A stretch of 64,000 bases of DNA from Deltaproteobacteria bacterium (lineage in GTDB: Bacteria; Myxococcota_A; UBA9160; UBA4427). A program made the position numbers and the translations under genes. Location of the stretch: NCBI GenBank assembly GCA_016713665.1, contig JADJOR010000024.1, positions 310,001 to 374,000 of the forward strand, written 5' to 3'. This document shows, one piece after another, positions 1 through 8,279 of the stretch; the first letter of the stretch is position 1, and each line of letters begins with the position of its first letter. The notes under the pieces are model-generated. The model was not told the DNA's origin and made no database searches. It worked only from the letters and a program-made list of their open reading frames with translations.

Positions 1-364
1 CCCCCGCGCGCAGCGCCTCCTCTCCCCGGCGCGCGAGCGCCTCGAAGACGTCGATCTCGCCGGTCACGTCGAGGTAATGGGTCCCCGTCTCGAGGCAGGC
101 ATCGGCCATCGGCTTCGAGGTCCGCGAGAAGGGGCCGGCGATGTGGAGCACGGCCGCGACGTCCGCGAGCGCCGCGCGCAGCCCCGCCGCGTCGTCGAGG
201 GCGACGGCGCGCGCCTCGAAGCCGTGCTCGCGGGCGACGTCGTCGAGGCGATGGCGATCGCGGCCGGCGAGCACGACGTCGAGGCCCCGGCGGGCGGCCT
301 CGCGGGCGACGAGCTTGCCGGTGTAGCCGGTGGCGCCGTAGATCAGGATCCGACTGCGGGACAT
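1..364 (-). CDS. Saccharopine dehydrogenase-like NAD(P)-binding protein, 3' truncated by window edge
   Basis: Reading leftward from an ATG at 364, the frame stays open to the window edge, so the C-terminus is missing. The N-terminus reads MSRSRILIYGATGYTGKLVA. This is a Rossmann GATGYTG loop at residues 10-16, followed by a basic/Asp strand end (AGRD) near residue 37, as in saccharopine dehydrogenase-like or trans-acting enoyl reductase family oxidoreductases. About 121 residues are visible. The next gene on the same strand starts at 1208 and ends at 408, about 44 bp before this one, so co-transcription is likely. The exact substrate cannot be told from the Rossmann half alone. Confidence 0.75.
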   Translation of the reverse strand, partial: MSRSRILIYGATGYTGKLVAREAARRGLDVVLAGRDRHRLDDVAREHGFEARAVALDDAAGLRAALADVAAVLHIAGPFSRTSKPMADACLETGTHYLDVTGEIDVFEALARRGEEALRAG

Positions 365-407
365 GGGCGGTCTCCGGCGAGGCGGGCTCGGGGGCAACGA
401 GGGCGTG

Positions 408-1208
408 CTAGTTGCCCGTGAACTGGGGCCTTCGCTTCTCGAGGAAGGCGGCGATGCCCTCCTGGCCGTCTTTCGTGCGGGCGCAGTCGGCGATGCCGCG
501 GGTCTCGTGCTCCATCTGACTCTCGAGGCTGTCGTAGGCGCTGTTGACGATCAGCCTCTTGACGACGCCGTAGGCGAAGGTCGGCCCCGAGGCGAGCTGG
601 CCCGCGAGCTTCTCCGCCGTCGCCATCAGCTCGTCGAGGGGCACGACCTGGTTCACGAGCCCCCACTCGAGGGCAAGCTCCGAGTTGAGCACCCGGTTCG
701 TCAGCATCAGCTCGAGCGTCCGGCGCTGGCCGATGATGCGCGGCAGGAAGTAGGAAGAGCTGCCGTCGGGCGAGAGACCCGCGCCGGTGTAGGCCATCGT
801 GAACTTCGCCGACTCCGCCGCGATCGCGAGATCCGTCGCACACACCAGCGAGAACCCGGCCCCCGCCGCCGTCCCGTTGACCGCCGCGATGACCGGCGTC
901 CGCATGCGCGCGAGGCGCGAGATCGCGAGGTGGAGATTGCCGGCGAGCTCCTTGATGTAGGCCGGCGCCCGGGCCCCCGCCTCCTTCATGCCCGCGAGGT
1001 CCCCCCCGGCACAGAACATCTTCCCCTCGCCGGTCAGGATGACGGCCCGCACGTCCGGATCCTCGTCGAGCTCGATCGCCGCATGGAGCAGATCCCGGGA
1101 CATCGTCAGATCGAGGGCGTTCGCGTGGCTCGCCCGGGCGAGGGTCAGAGTCGCGATCGAGCCATTGCGCTCGAGCCGGAGGGTCGAATAGGGGGCGGGT
1201 CGGGACAT
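408..1208 (-). CDS. Enoyl-CoA hydratase/isomerase family protein
   Basis: A 266-residue crotonase-fold protein. It carries the CoA/oxyanion segment GKMFCAGGDL and the second oxyanion segment NGTAAGAGFSL, followed by AMAYTGAGLSPDGSSSYFLP-type residues where hydratases place a catalytic acidic side chain. The ATG at 1208 is preceded by AAAGGAGC at good spacing. An in-frame extension up to 1535 would run through the tRNA gene and is rejected. The family hydrates or isomerises enoyl-CoA thioesters in beta-oxidation-type pathways. It sits directly upstream of the truncated saccharopine-dehydrogenase-like gene on the same strand. Confidence 0.9.
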   Translation of the reverse strand: MSRPAPYSTLRLERNGSIATLTLARASHANALDLTMSRDLLHAAIELDEDPDVRAVILTGEGKMFCAGGDLAGMKEAGARAPAYIKELAGNLHLAISRLARMRTPVIAAVNGTAAGAGFSLVCATDLAIAAESAKFTMAYTGAGLSPDGSSSYFLPRIIGQRRTLELMLTNRVLNSELALEWGLVNQVVPLDELMATAEKLAGQLASGPTFAYGVVKRLIVNSAYDSLESQMEHETRGIADCARTKDGQEGIAAFLEKRRPQFTGN

Positions 1209-1346
1209 CGGGGCTCCTTTCGGGACGGGCGGCCGGGCGGCGACGGGCGGACGATGCCGCTTTCCGGGCGCGAGCACACGTCCCGGGGTCGGGGGACGGG
1301 GCGAGGGGGGGCGGGGTCGCCTCGTTTCGGTACTCTCCCGCGCTCC

Positions 1347-1434
1347 GGAGAGGTGGCCGAGAGGCCGAAGGCGCGCCCCTGCTAAGGGCGTATAGGGAAA
1401 CCTATCGAGGGTTCGAATCCCTCCCTCTCCGCCA
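1347..1434 (+). tRNA. tRNA-Ser (anticodon GCT)
   Basis: The acceptor stem GGAGAGG (1347-1353) pairs with CCTCTCC (1424-1430), followed by discriminator G and an encoded CCA (1432-1434). The anticodon stem-loop CGCCC-CTGCTAA-GGGCG gives anticodon GCT. A long variable arm (TAGGGAAACCTA) and the T-loop GGTTCGAATCC are present, as expected for a class II serine tRNA reading AGC/AGU. Confidence 0.97.
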
Positions 1435-1831
1435 TCTAGGCTGCGGCCCCGGAGACTTTGCGCCCGGGCCGCGATCGATCCCGAAGATCCGCGCGGATTC
1501 GCGGGGTTTTGGGCGAGCGGCCGGACGAATCCCAAGTAAAGACGCGTCGACGGCGCCCCGCACGGCCGACCTGGGGGTCATTCTCCGGCTGGACGGGCGG
1601 TGGTTCGTTTTGCTGGCTTCCGAGTCATGATGGGGCCCGTGAGCCTGCTTGCTCGCAACATCGGCGGCAGCTCGAGAATCGCCTCCGATAGGCGGCATCC
1701 TCCTCGGGCGAAGGCGGTCGGCGATCCTCGAGTCCCGTGACATTCTCCTGGCGGCGGAGAGTGCGGGAATATCGGAGCTTTCGCCCTGGCCTACGACCTC
1801 GTGATGCCCTCGCGCCAGGGGAGTCCCGTCG
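1435..1831. other. Intergenic, no convincing gene
   Basis: About 400 bp between the tRNA and the next gene. The open frames here are high-GC shadows without recognisable domains. A GGATTCG / CGAATCC inverted repeat lies about 60 bp past the tRNA and could be a processing or termination hairpin, but it lacks a T run. The upstream region of the 1832 gene, including AGGGGAG before its ATG, lies at the right end. Confidence 0.4.
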
Positions 1832-2758
1832 ATGCAAGCGCAAACCGCCCCCCCGAAGCCGCTTCGATTCGGTCCCGTGTTCGACGATCCGGAGGCCGTG
1901 CTCGGCTTCGTTCGGTCGGGGTCGCCGTACCGGCTGCAACACGTCGTCGATCGCACCTACGCGGGCGGCGAGTACACGCCCTGGTTCAAGGCCTACTGGG
2001 CAGCGGCGGGCAAGGCGCTGCTTCCCGCGGCCGAGGGCCTGCTCGGAGAGCCGCGCCTGCGTGAGGCCGTCGCGCAGCATTTCGGGGCCGAGATCGTCCG
2101 GCCCCAGAGCCTGATGGTGAACCTGCTGGGCCCGATGCCGGCCTCCGCGGTCCACGTGGACATGCCCCATTTCCGGGGCGCGCCTGCGCGCACGCATGCC
2201 CCCGCGCTCCTCTACGCGATGGGAAGCTCGGGCCTCTTCGAGCGCTGGGCGATCCCCATCGCCTCCGCGCTCATCTGGTTCCATCGCGGCCTCGGGGGCG
2301 CATTCGAGTATTGGCCGGAAGGTCCGGAGCGCGCTTCACGGCTCGAAGGTCCCCCGCTCTGGAACGAGGGGTTGCTGGCCGACAATGAACGCCTGCTTCA
2401 CCGCACCCAGGCGATCGGTCCGCCCGAAGCAAGCCTTCCACCCGGCCTGCTGCGCGACTCGGCGCAGCTCCACGCCACGGGCGACGGCGGCTGGGCGATC
2501 CGCGATGGGGGCGCGGAGCTCTGGCGTTATCCCGCCGTGCAGATCCGGATCTCGATTCTCTGGAAGGCGCTCGCGCTGCGCGACGCCGATGAGGCGAAGC
2601 GCATCGACAGCGGGTGCGACGATCTCGATCCGCAGCGGATCGAGACGCTCTTCGCGCAGCATGCGCGCGAGCACGGGATCACGCTGCCGCCGACGCAGGA
2701 TCCGCGCACCGACGCGGTATGGATTCGGGCGGCCTCCAGGCTTCCTCCGCGGAAGTAG
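1832..2758 (+). CDS. Uncharacterised protein with HxD...H pattern (possible non-haem iron oxygenase)
   Basis: A 308-residue protein that I do not recognise as a named family. It is clearly paralogous to the gene at 42748-43809: both share an HVDxxHFRG block (H108, D110 here), a GLFxRW block, a GGxFxYWPxGP block and NExxxHxxQxxG (H190 here). An HxD followed about 80 residues later by His is the metal facial-triad pattern of cupin-fold Fe(II)/2-oxoglutarate oxygenases, but that assignment is inference and the fold is not proven. The start is set by AGGGGAG nine bases upstream of the ATG. It is convergent with the esterase gene, whose stop lies 1 bp away. Confidence 0.7.
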   Translation: MQAQTAPPKPLRFGPVFDDPEAVLGFVRSGSPYRLQHVVDRTYAGGEYTPWFKAYWAAAGKALLPAAEGLLGEPRLREAVAQHFGAEIVRPQSLMVNLLGPMPASAVHVDMPHFRGAPARTHAPALLYAMGSSGLFERWAIPIASALIWFHRGLGGAFEYWPEGPERASRLEGPPLWNEGLLADNERLLHRTQAIGPPEASLPPGLLRDSAQLHATGDGGWAIRDGGAELWRYPAVQIRISILWKALALRDADEAKRIDSGCDDLDPQRIETLFAQHAREHGITLPPTQDPRTDAVWIRAASRLPPRK

Positions 2759-2759
2759 G

Positions 2760-3680
2760 CTAGACCGGACGCGTCGGCGCCTTCGGATTCAACGCCGCCC
2801 CGAGCGCCGCGTCGTAGATCCGAGCGGCGAGGCCCGCCGTCCGCGGATCGAGCGGGGGCGCGCCGTGATAGGCGCCCGGGCAGTTGTAGATCTCGACGGG
2901 CACTCCGGCCGCCAGCAGCCGGAGCGCGTACTCGAGGCCCTCGTCCCGGAGCGGGTCGAGGCCGTTGGTCTGAACGAATGCCGGCGGGAGCCCCGAGAGA
3001 TCCTCGGCGCGAGCGGGCGCCGCGTAGGGCGAGGTCCGAGCGCGGTCGGCGTGCTCCCCCAGGTAGTGCAGCCACATGCCCTCGTTGCCCGCGGCATTGA
3101 AGCCGGGTGCGCCGTCGGCCTGGTGATGGGAGGCCGTGCGGAGCCGGTCGTCGAGGACCGGGATCATCAGCGCCTGGTAGGCGATCGTCGGTCCATTCCG
3201 GTCGCGGGCCATCAGCGAGACGGCCGCGGCGAGGGCGCCGCCGGCGCTCGCGCCGGTCACGACGAGTCGGTCGAGATCGACCCCGAGCACCGCGGCGCTC
3301 GAGGCCACCCAGAGGAGCGCCGCGTAGCAGTCCTCGGGACCAGCCGGAAAGGGATGCTCGGGGGCCAGGCGGTAATCGACGCTGACGACCACGCAGTGGT
3401 GGTGGAGGGCCCAGTCCGCATCCATGCCGGCGAAGGTCTCCGGGTGCATCAGGCAGAAGGCGCCGCCGTGGATCTGGAACAGGATGGGCAGGATCGGCGT
3501 TCGTCGCGCCCTCGGCTGGTACACGACGACGCGTACGTCCGGCGCACCGGGCGGGCCGGGGACGAAGCGCTCTGCGATGTCGAGCTCGGCGCGGTGCTCC
3601 TCGCGCAGCTCGAGCCCGGGCATCGGCTCCTCGGGCAGGTTGCGGGGCGGGATCGGGAGCAGCTCGTGGGCGCGGGACAT
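2760..3680 (-). CDS. Alpha/beta hydrolase, hormone-sensitive-lipase (HSL) type esterase
   Basis: 306 residues. The HSL signature HGGAF forms the oxyanion hole. GASAGG carries the nucleophile Ser, LDPLRDEG the catalytic Asp, and AYHGAP the catalytic His. The sequence VSVDYRLAPEHPFP is diagnostic of the family. The ATG at 3680 follows a GGAGGCC-type site; the in-frame extension to 3908 has no family similarity. HSL-type enzymes cleave short or medium acyl esters in the cytoplasm. The substrate is unknown, and no obvious operon partner lies on this strand. Confidence 0.9.
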   Translation of the reverse strand: MSRAHELLPIPPRNLPEEPMPGLELREEHRAELDIAERFVPGPPGAPDVRVVVYQPRARRTPILPILFQIHGGAFCLMHPETFAGMDADWALHHHCVVVSVDYRLAPEHPFPAGPEDCYAALLWVASSAAVLGVDLDRLVVTGASAGGALAAAVSLMARDRNGPTIAYQALMIPVLDDRLRTASHHQADGAPGFNAAGNEGMWLHYLGEHADRARTSPYAAPARAEDLSGLPPAFVQTNGLDPLRDEGLEYALRLLAAGVPVEIYNCPGAYHGAPPLDPRTAGLAARIYDAALGAALNPKAPTRPV

Positions 3681-3798
3681 GCGGGCCTCCTTCGTGCGCG
3701 ATCTTAACACGGCAGGAATCCTTCGCGTGCGCGCCCCCGTGCCTTGCCGCTGACCTCGTAGATCACGTTCTCGACCGGACCATGATGGCAGGCGCCGG

Positions 3799-5487
3799 TC
3801 AGGCATGCGGTGTCGACGCCACCGCGAGAGCGCTCCGCGCTTTCTTGGGATCGCAGAAATCACAGCAGAAGCTGGGCCTGGCGACTCGTGCCCTGCGAGT
3901 GAAGACAAGTTCGAGCAGCCACTTCGAGAGGCTCGAGCGAGGTGACCGATTCGCGCCGAGCAGGTCGAGGAGGTTTCGTCTGAAGCACCCGGGTCTCCTC
4001 ACGACGGCGCTGATCTTGTCGATCTCGGCGAGCCGCGTCTCCAGGGCTGTTGGGCTGCTTCCTGACGACGCCCCGGCGGTCTTGCGAGCCATGAACTTCA
4101 ACAGATTCGTCTCCCGGCCCCCGTCCGTGAGAAGAACCGCGAGAGCAGGTTTGCCATCTCGACCGGCCCGTCCGAACTCCTGGAGGTAGTCCTCTACGGA
4201 GGCGGGGTGCTGCCAGTTGATGACGAGACGCACATTCGGGACGTCGATTCCCATCCCGAATGCGTTGGTGCAAATGATTGCATCGAGAGCCGGTTCGAGA
4301 CGACCCGTGAAGCGACCGATCAGAACGTCCCGTTCGTTTGCTGTCCCGAATTTCGAGTGGTAGAAGGGCAGGTCGAGCTCTTCGAGAGCGAGACTCGACT
4401 GGAGCAGCTCGCCGATCTTGACAGTCGGGACGAAGATCATCGCCTTCCCCGTTCGGACGTGGCGCACGAGATTCGCGATGGTCTTTGCCCGAGTTCGGAC
4501 ACTGCCTGGGCTCCGGACGTCCCCGGATGCTTGGTGGCGAACGAGCGCGATGTTCGGGCGGTCGGCACCGCTGACAAGACGTCGAGCAGTCGGGAGGCCG
4601 AGAGACGCAAGGATCCGCGTCTGTGCTTCTGCGCCGGCCGTGGCGGTGAACGCGAGCACGGGAGGGTTGCCGAGGCGCGTCCGAATTTCCGCGATCCGTC
4701 CGTAGTCAGGTCGGAAATCTCGACCCCATCGATCGACGCAGTGTGCCTCGTCGACGACGAGGAAGGCTGCCTTCGCCCGAGCGAGTCGCGCGACCTCCTC
4801 CGGAAGAACGCGTGCCGGGTTGAACCGCTCGGGCGTGCAGTAGAGGAACCTCAGCGAACCCTGCTCGAGCAGCTCGTACCGCGCCTTTTTCTCGGTCGGG
4901 CCGAGGTCGCCATTGATGAATGTGCTGGGCAGCTTCAGCCTTTGCAGCTCGACGACCTGGTCCTTCATGAGCGCCTTGAGTGGGCTCAGGACAAAGGTGG
5001 TCCCGCCGGTGAGCAATGCCGGAACCTGGAAACAGAGACTCTTTCCGGAGCCGGTGGGTCGGACGACGAGGACCGATTCCCCTCGAAGAGCGGCCAGGAC
5101 GGCATCGAGTTGACCCTCACGAAATTGACTCTTGCCGACCAGTCGGAGGGCCGTGCCGATGGCTGGTAGTTGATGGGGAAGCTCTCGTTCCGAGTCGAGC
5201 AAGCGGGCGATTCGAATCGCCCACCGCTCGATCATCCTGCGTGAGAGGGAGACCTGGAGGTTCGGGTGCCGACGTGCATGGCAGCCATCACAGAGCGTGA
5301 CCAGATTCGACGGCTCGTCTGTACCGCCCATTGCACGCGGCACGAGATGATGAACATCGAGCTCGGATCGATCGATCTGATCCGAGCAATCCTGGCAGTG
5401 GAAGCCGTCGCGGGCCAGAACGGTCTGCCGCGTCGCCGCCCAAGCGTCGCGTTCGCGCATGGACGCTGTTTCTGAGCCTGAGGTCAT
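3799..5487 (-). CDS. HNH endonuclease-RecQ-like helicase fusion
   Basis: 562 residues with two joined modules. Residues ~20-75 are an HNH nuclease: zinc pairs CxxC (C31, C34) and CxxCH (C66, C69, H70), with the VHHLVP catalytic histidines at 46-47. Residues ~105-480 are a RecQ-type superfamily 2 helicase: Walker A PTGSGKS (144-150), DEAH (246-249), FTATA (280-284), and motif VI EFGRAGRDG. The C-terminus ends in CCDFCDP, resembling the second half of a RecQ zinc-binding region. Ordinary RecQ has no N-terminal nuclease, and the HRDC domain is absent. The fusion suggests a nuclease-helicase acting on DNA ends or foreign DNA; that role is inference. Confidence 0.88.
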   Translation of the reverse strand: MTSGSETASMRERDAWAATRQTVLARDGFHCQDCSDQIDRSELDVHHLVPRAMGGTDEPSNLVTLCDGCHARRHPNLQVSLSRRMIERWAIRIARLLDSERELPHQLPAIGTALRLVGKSQFREGQLDAVLAALRGESVLVVRPTGSGKSLCFQVPALLTGGTTFVLSPLKALMKDQVVELQRLKLPSTFINGDLGPTEKKARYELLEQGSLRFLYCTPERFNPARVLPEEVARLARAKAAFLVVDEAHCVDRWGRDFRPDYGRIAEIRTRLGNPPVLAFTATAGAEAQTRILASLGLPTARRLVSGADRPNIALVRHQASGDVRSPGSVRTRAKTIANLVRHVRTGKAMIFVPTVKIGELLQSSLALEELDLPFYHSKFGTANERDVLIGRFTGRLEPALDAIICTNAFGMGIDVPNVRLVINWQHPASVEDYLQEFGRAGRDGKPALAVLLTDGGRETNLLKFMARKTAGASSGSSPTALETRLAEIDKISAVVRRPGCFRRNLLDLLGANRSPRSSLSKWLLELVFTRRARVARPSFCCDFCDPKKARSALAVASTPHA

Positions 5488-5791
5488 CGGGGTGAATCAT
5501 CGAAAGCGAGTGGACGAAATGGTCTGCAGGCCCCAACCGAGCGATCGTCCGTTTCGCGCGTTCGCGGCGCTAGGGCTGCCTCCGAGGGTCGAGTCTACAG
5601 GCTCTGAATTACACAGGAAGTCTCATCGACTCGGGACCCGGGGCCGGCGAGAGCCGGCGAGATTCGCTGTACTTTCCCGTTGATCCGGGGATCCGCGACG
5701 GAGACGGGTTCGCGATGGCCGCTCTCCACCGCCATCTCGACCGCGGCTCGAGAGCCCCCTCCCGCGGTCTCATGGGCCGTCCCGGCGACCC
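5488..5791. other. Intergenic, no convincing gene
   Basis: About 300 bp upstream of the HNH-RecQ gene and downstream of the 5792 gene. It holds a perfect short hairpin GCCGGC-GAGA-GCCGGC at 5643-5658 without a T tract. I see no gene with recognisable features. Confidence 0.35.
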
Positions 5792-6403
5792 TCAGTAGAC
5801 CCACCCGAGCGTCAACGCCTTCGAGTTCGGATCGAACCCGATCCGCAACCCCGACCGGCTCGCCGCCTCATCCTTCTCCGCTCGCAGCTCGCCGATCTCC
5901 TGCTCGAGCGTCCGCCGCTCGCGTGTGCGTTCGCGGAGCTTCTTCTCGTTCGGAACCAGCGTGGCGATGCCGCCCACGGTCAGAAGGCCCGCGCTCGCTC
6001 CGAGGCCGGCCCAGTGTTCGGGCGAGCAGCCGGCACCCGCTTCGCTGCTGCCGAGGCAGCCGACGAGCGTCACGACAGCGATGACGACGCCGACGCCGGT
6101 CATGGCGCCGCCCGTGATCGTCCAGAACCGGGGCCGTCGCGTGTCGATCGCATCGCGCTTCGCCTGGAGCTCGGCGATCCGTGCCTCGACGTCGCTCGAG
6201 ACTTCCGGGTTCTCGAGGGCGTCCGCGCCCGACTGCGGCGCCGCATCCTCCTCCGCCACGAGCAGCGTGGGTCGCGCGACCGAGCGGTCGTCGAGCCAGG
6301 GGCGGGGTCCGAGCGTCGTTGCGTTCGGAGCCGATTCGGAGAATGCGGGTCCCCCCCACGTCGTCACGGCGAAGCAGAGAACGAGCGAGAGCATCCGCGC
6401 CAT
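5792..6403 (-). CDS. Exported membrane protein with coiled-coil segments, function unknown
   Basis: 203 residues. The N-terminus MARMLSLVLCFAVTTW then a small-residue AFSES site looks like a Sec signal peptide. A charged helix (EARIAELQAKRDAI) precedes a hydrophobic span (GGAMTGVGVVIAVVTLVGCL) and a second one (LGASAGLLTVGGIATLV). Another heptad-like segment (RRTLEQEIGELRAEKDEA) and a short beta tail ending GWVY follow. The layout resembles lineage-specific envelope proteins and no family is recognised. GGAGG lies just before the chosen ATG. It is divergent from the acetyltransferase gene at 6542. Confidence 0.6.
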   Translation of the reverse strand: MARMLSLVLCFAVTTWGGPAFSESAPNATTLGPRPWLDDRSVARPTLLVAEEDAAPQSGADALENPEVSSDVEARIAELQAKRDAIDTRRPRFWTITGGAMTGVGVVIAVVTLVGCLGSSEAGAGCSPEHWAGLGASAGLLTVGGIATLVPNEKKLRERTRERRTLEQEIGELRAEKDEAASRSGLRIGFDPNSKALTLGWVY

Positions 6404-6541
6404 GGAGCCTCCATTATTCGAAGTGATCGCCCGACGCGGCAGGATCCTCCGCCCCGTCGGGTCGACGGATGCGGTCGACGGGTGATCGGAATTTCCACCC
6501 GAAGCCGCGACCCGATCGAGCCGATTCCATAACATAGTCGG

Positions 6542-7066
6542 GTGCCGATCGCCGTCGTCGAACTCCGCTGCGAAAAGCTCGATCGAGCCCGCCACGAAGC
6601 GATGTTGGTCGGCTTCGCCGAGGCGTTTCGCGAGGAAGGCGACGATCGCTACGGCGTCCTCCTCGCCGACCCCGACGCGTTCTTCGAGAGCGCACGCCGC
6701 TTCGAAGCCGGCGTGGACCTTCCGCCCGACCGGGTCCCGATGAGCCATTTCCTGTTCTTCGAGGGCGCGATTCTCGTGGGAGCCAGTCGCATCCGCTGGC
6801 GGATCGTTCCGGTCCTGCTCGAGGACGGCGGTCATATCGGATACGAGGTCCGGCGCTCGGCGCGGGGGCGAGGGATCGCCAGACAGATCCTCCGGCGATC
6901 GATCGAGGTCGCGCGAGCGGCGGGCGTTCGAGAGATCTACCTCACGGCCGCCGTCGACAATCATGCCTCCCTGCGCGTGATCGAGTCCCAGGGGGCACTC
7001 TTCGAGACGGAGACGACGTCGCCGCGGACGGGGCAACGCATGCGCCGGTACGTGTTGCCTGCCTGA
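6542..7066 (+). CDS. GNAT family N-acetyltransferase
   Basis: 174 residues. The acetyl-CoA pyrophosphate loop of GNAT proteins is visible as IGYEVRRSARGRGIARQIL (motif A, R/Q-x-x-G-x-A), followed by motif B (ITLTAAVDNHASLRVIES-like, with N-x-A-S). The acceptor is unknown. The GTG start at 6542 has no clear ribosome site, and an internal ATG at about 6602 is an alternative, so the N-terminus is uncertain. It is divergent from the exported protein gene across about 140 bp. Confidence 0.8.
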   Translation: MPIAVVELRCEKLDRARHEAMLVGFAEAFREEGDDRYGVLLADPDAFFESARRFEAGVDLPPDRVPMSHFLFFEGAILVGASRIRWRIVPVLLEDGGHIGYEVRRSARGRGIARQILRRSIEVARAAGVREIYLTAAVDNHASLRVIESQGALFETETTSPRTGQRMRRYVLPA

Positions 7067-7136
7067 GCGACGCATCGCCGTGATCGGCTCAGGCCCGGGG
7101 ATCAAGCCGCTCTCCCCGGCTGTCGATACCGCCCCC

Positions 7137-7622
7137 ATGCGGATCGACCGTCCGAACCGAGCCGTCTTCGTGGTCCTGCTCGTCGGCTGCCTGCTCGTCG
7201 GGCTGCTCGCGGGCTGTGCGACGAAGATGACCGCGCCCGAGCTCAATGGGCGACTGAAGCGCGAGAGCCAGGCCGTGGCCCAGCGGCAGGCGATCCGGCG
7301 GATCATCCCGGTCCACGCGCAGACGAAGATGGAGGCCTGGATCCTCCGCACGGAGGCGAAGACGAGCCCCGAGGCCTCACCGATCTCGCTTCAGCTCGCA
7401 GACGGCTTCCGACTCGGGCAGCGTCGGCGGGTCGACTACGTCGTCGGCGGACCTTTTCCGGATCTGCTCGAGCAGCTCGTCCTGAACGGCCTCCACATGA
7501 ACGAGGGCCGCGCGCTCCCCGGTCTTCGAATCGTGCTCGTCAGTCCGGCTGCACCGACGCCCGGGCTTCGACAAGCGGCCAGCGCGCGCCGCGCCCGCCT
7601 CGAGCATCGCCTGCTCGACTGA
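7137..7622 (+). CDS. Putative lipoprotein, function unknown
   Basis: 161 residues. The N-terminus MRIDRPNRAVFVVLLVGCLL runs into a lipobox LLAGC, marking lipid attachment and SPase II cleavage at that Cys. The rest is a soluble domain with no recognised family. The ATG at 7137 is chosen because it places the signal peptide at the terminus; an in-frame upstream ATG at 7080 would add 19 residues. It follows the GNAT gene by 70 bp on the same strand. Confidence 0.6.
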   Translation: MRIDRPNRAVFVVLLVGCLLVGLLAGCATKMTAPELNGRLKRESQAVAQRQAIRRIIPVHAQTKMEAWILRTEAKTSPEASPISLQLADGFRLGQRRRVDYVVGGPFPDLLEQLVLNGLHMNEGRALPGLRIVLVSPAAPTPGLRQAASARRARLEHRLLD

Positions 7623-7653
7623 CGGGAAGTCGACGCTTCGCGGGACCGTGCTG

Positions 7654-7833
7654 TCAGCGGGCGAGCTCCTTGACCAGTCCGACCAGCCCGGCCTTGCTCA
7701 TCGCGTAGACCGCTCCCCCTTGAAAGGGCATTCGTTCCGCGTTGCAGCTCCCGATGGTGAGGACAGGCAGTCTGCCGTGCTGGACTTCCTTGACCAACGC
7801 CGCGTCGACCGCCACCTCCGCCGTCAGTATTCA
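7654..7833 (-). pseudogene. Short-chain dehydrogenase/reductase remnant
   Basis: The reverse strand encodes about 59 residues containing LTIGSCNAERMPF, then VYAMSKAGLVGLVKELAR and a stop. This is the active-site strand and YxxxK helix of a classical SDR, but the Rossmann N-terminus and the entire C-terminal third are missing. It overlaps the 3' end of the neighbouring phospholipase-like gene by 10 bp. It is best read as a leftover fragment of a deleted SDR gene. Confidence 0.6.
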
Positions 7834-8279
7834 TCCGTGTGTGCAGTAGGGGCCGCATATCCCGACGGATAGTCCCAGCCATAGCCCCATCGCCACGGCG
7901 TCGGCATCCAGGGCACGCCGCCCATGCGGACCCCGAGCCACATGACGGGCGCCATGCGCGGAGCGACGCTCGCGACGCAGGACTCGAGGAGCTCGTCGGC
8001 CCGCGCTCGATCCTCGGCGCTTCCGCCGCACCAGTACGCGACATCGTGCACCACGCAGCAATCGACCCACCCGTCGTCGGGCCAGGCCGAGCATCCGTCC
8101 GTCGTGAACGGGTGAGGCGGTGTCACGTCGACTCCCCGGCGAGCATGGCATTCGGCGAGCGCTCGCGATGCCGTTCGTCGAGTCGACTCGACGGAATCCG
8201 GAGCCTGTGGTGATCGTGAAGGTTGCAGGCAGGCGAAGAACGCGGCGACGACCACGCCGGCAAGGATGGCATGCAGCAT
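7824..8279 (-). CDS. Secreted phospholipase A2-like protein
   Basis: 151 residues. The start MLHAILAGVVVAAFFACLQ looks like a signal peptide or lipoprotein signal (AFFAC). The core TDGCSAWPD ... DCCVVHDVAYWCGG matches the bacterial phospholipase A2-like pattern, where CCxxHD carries the catalytic His-Asp dyad and paired cysteines. The C-terminus is Trp/Tyr/Gly-rich (WRWGYGWDYPSGY). An in-frame ATG at 8336 gives a longer version; neither start has a strong ribosome site. It would act outside the cytoplasm on phospholipids, if active. Confidence 0.65.
   Translation of the reverse strand: MLHAILAGVVVAAFFACLQPSRSPQAPDSVESTRRTASRALAECHARRGVDVTPPHPFTTDGCSAWPDDGWVDCCVVHDVAYWCGGSAEDRARADELLESCVASVAPRMAPVMWLGVRMGGVPWMPTPWRWGYGWDYPSGYAAPTAHTDEY

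Noticed and set aside
1402..1956. Frame running through tRNA-Ser(GCT)
   Set aside because: It would translate the tRNA gene and has no family similarity.
5643..5658. GCCGGC hairpin as a terminator
   Set aside because: Perfect stem but no following T run on either strand; too short to call in this GC-rich genome.
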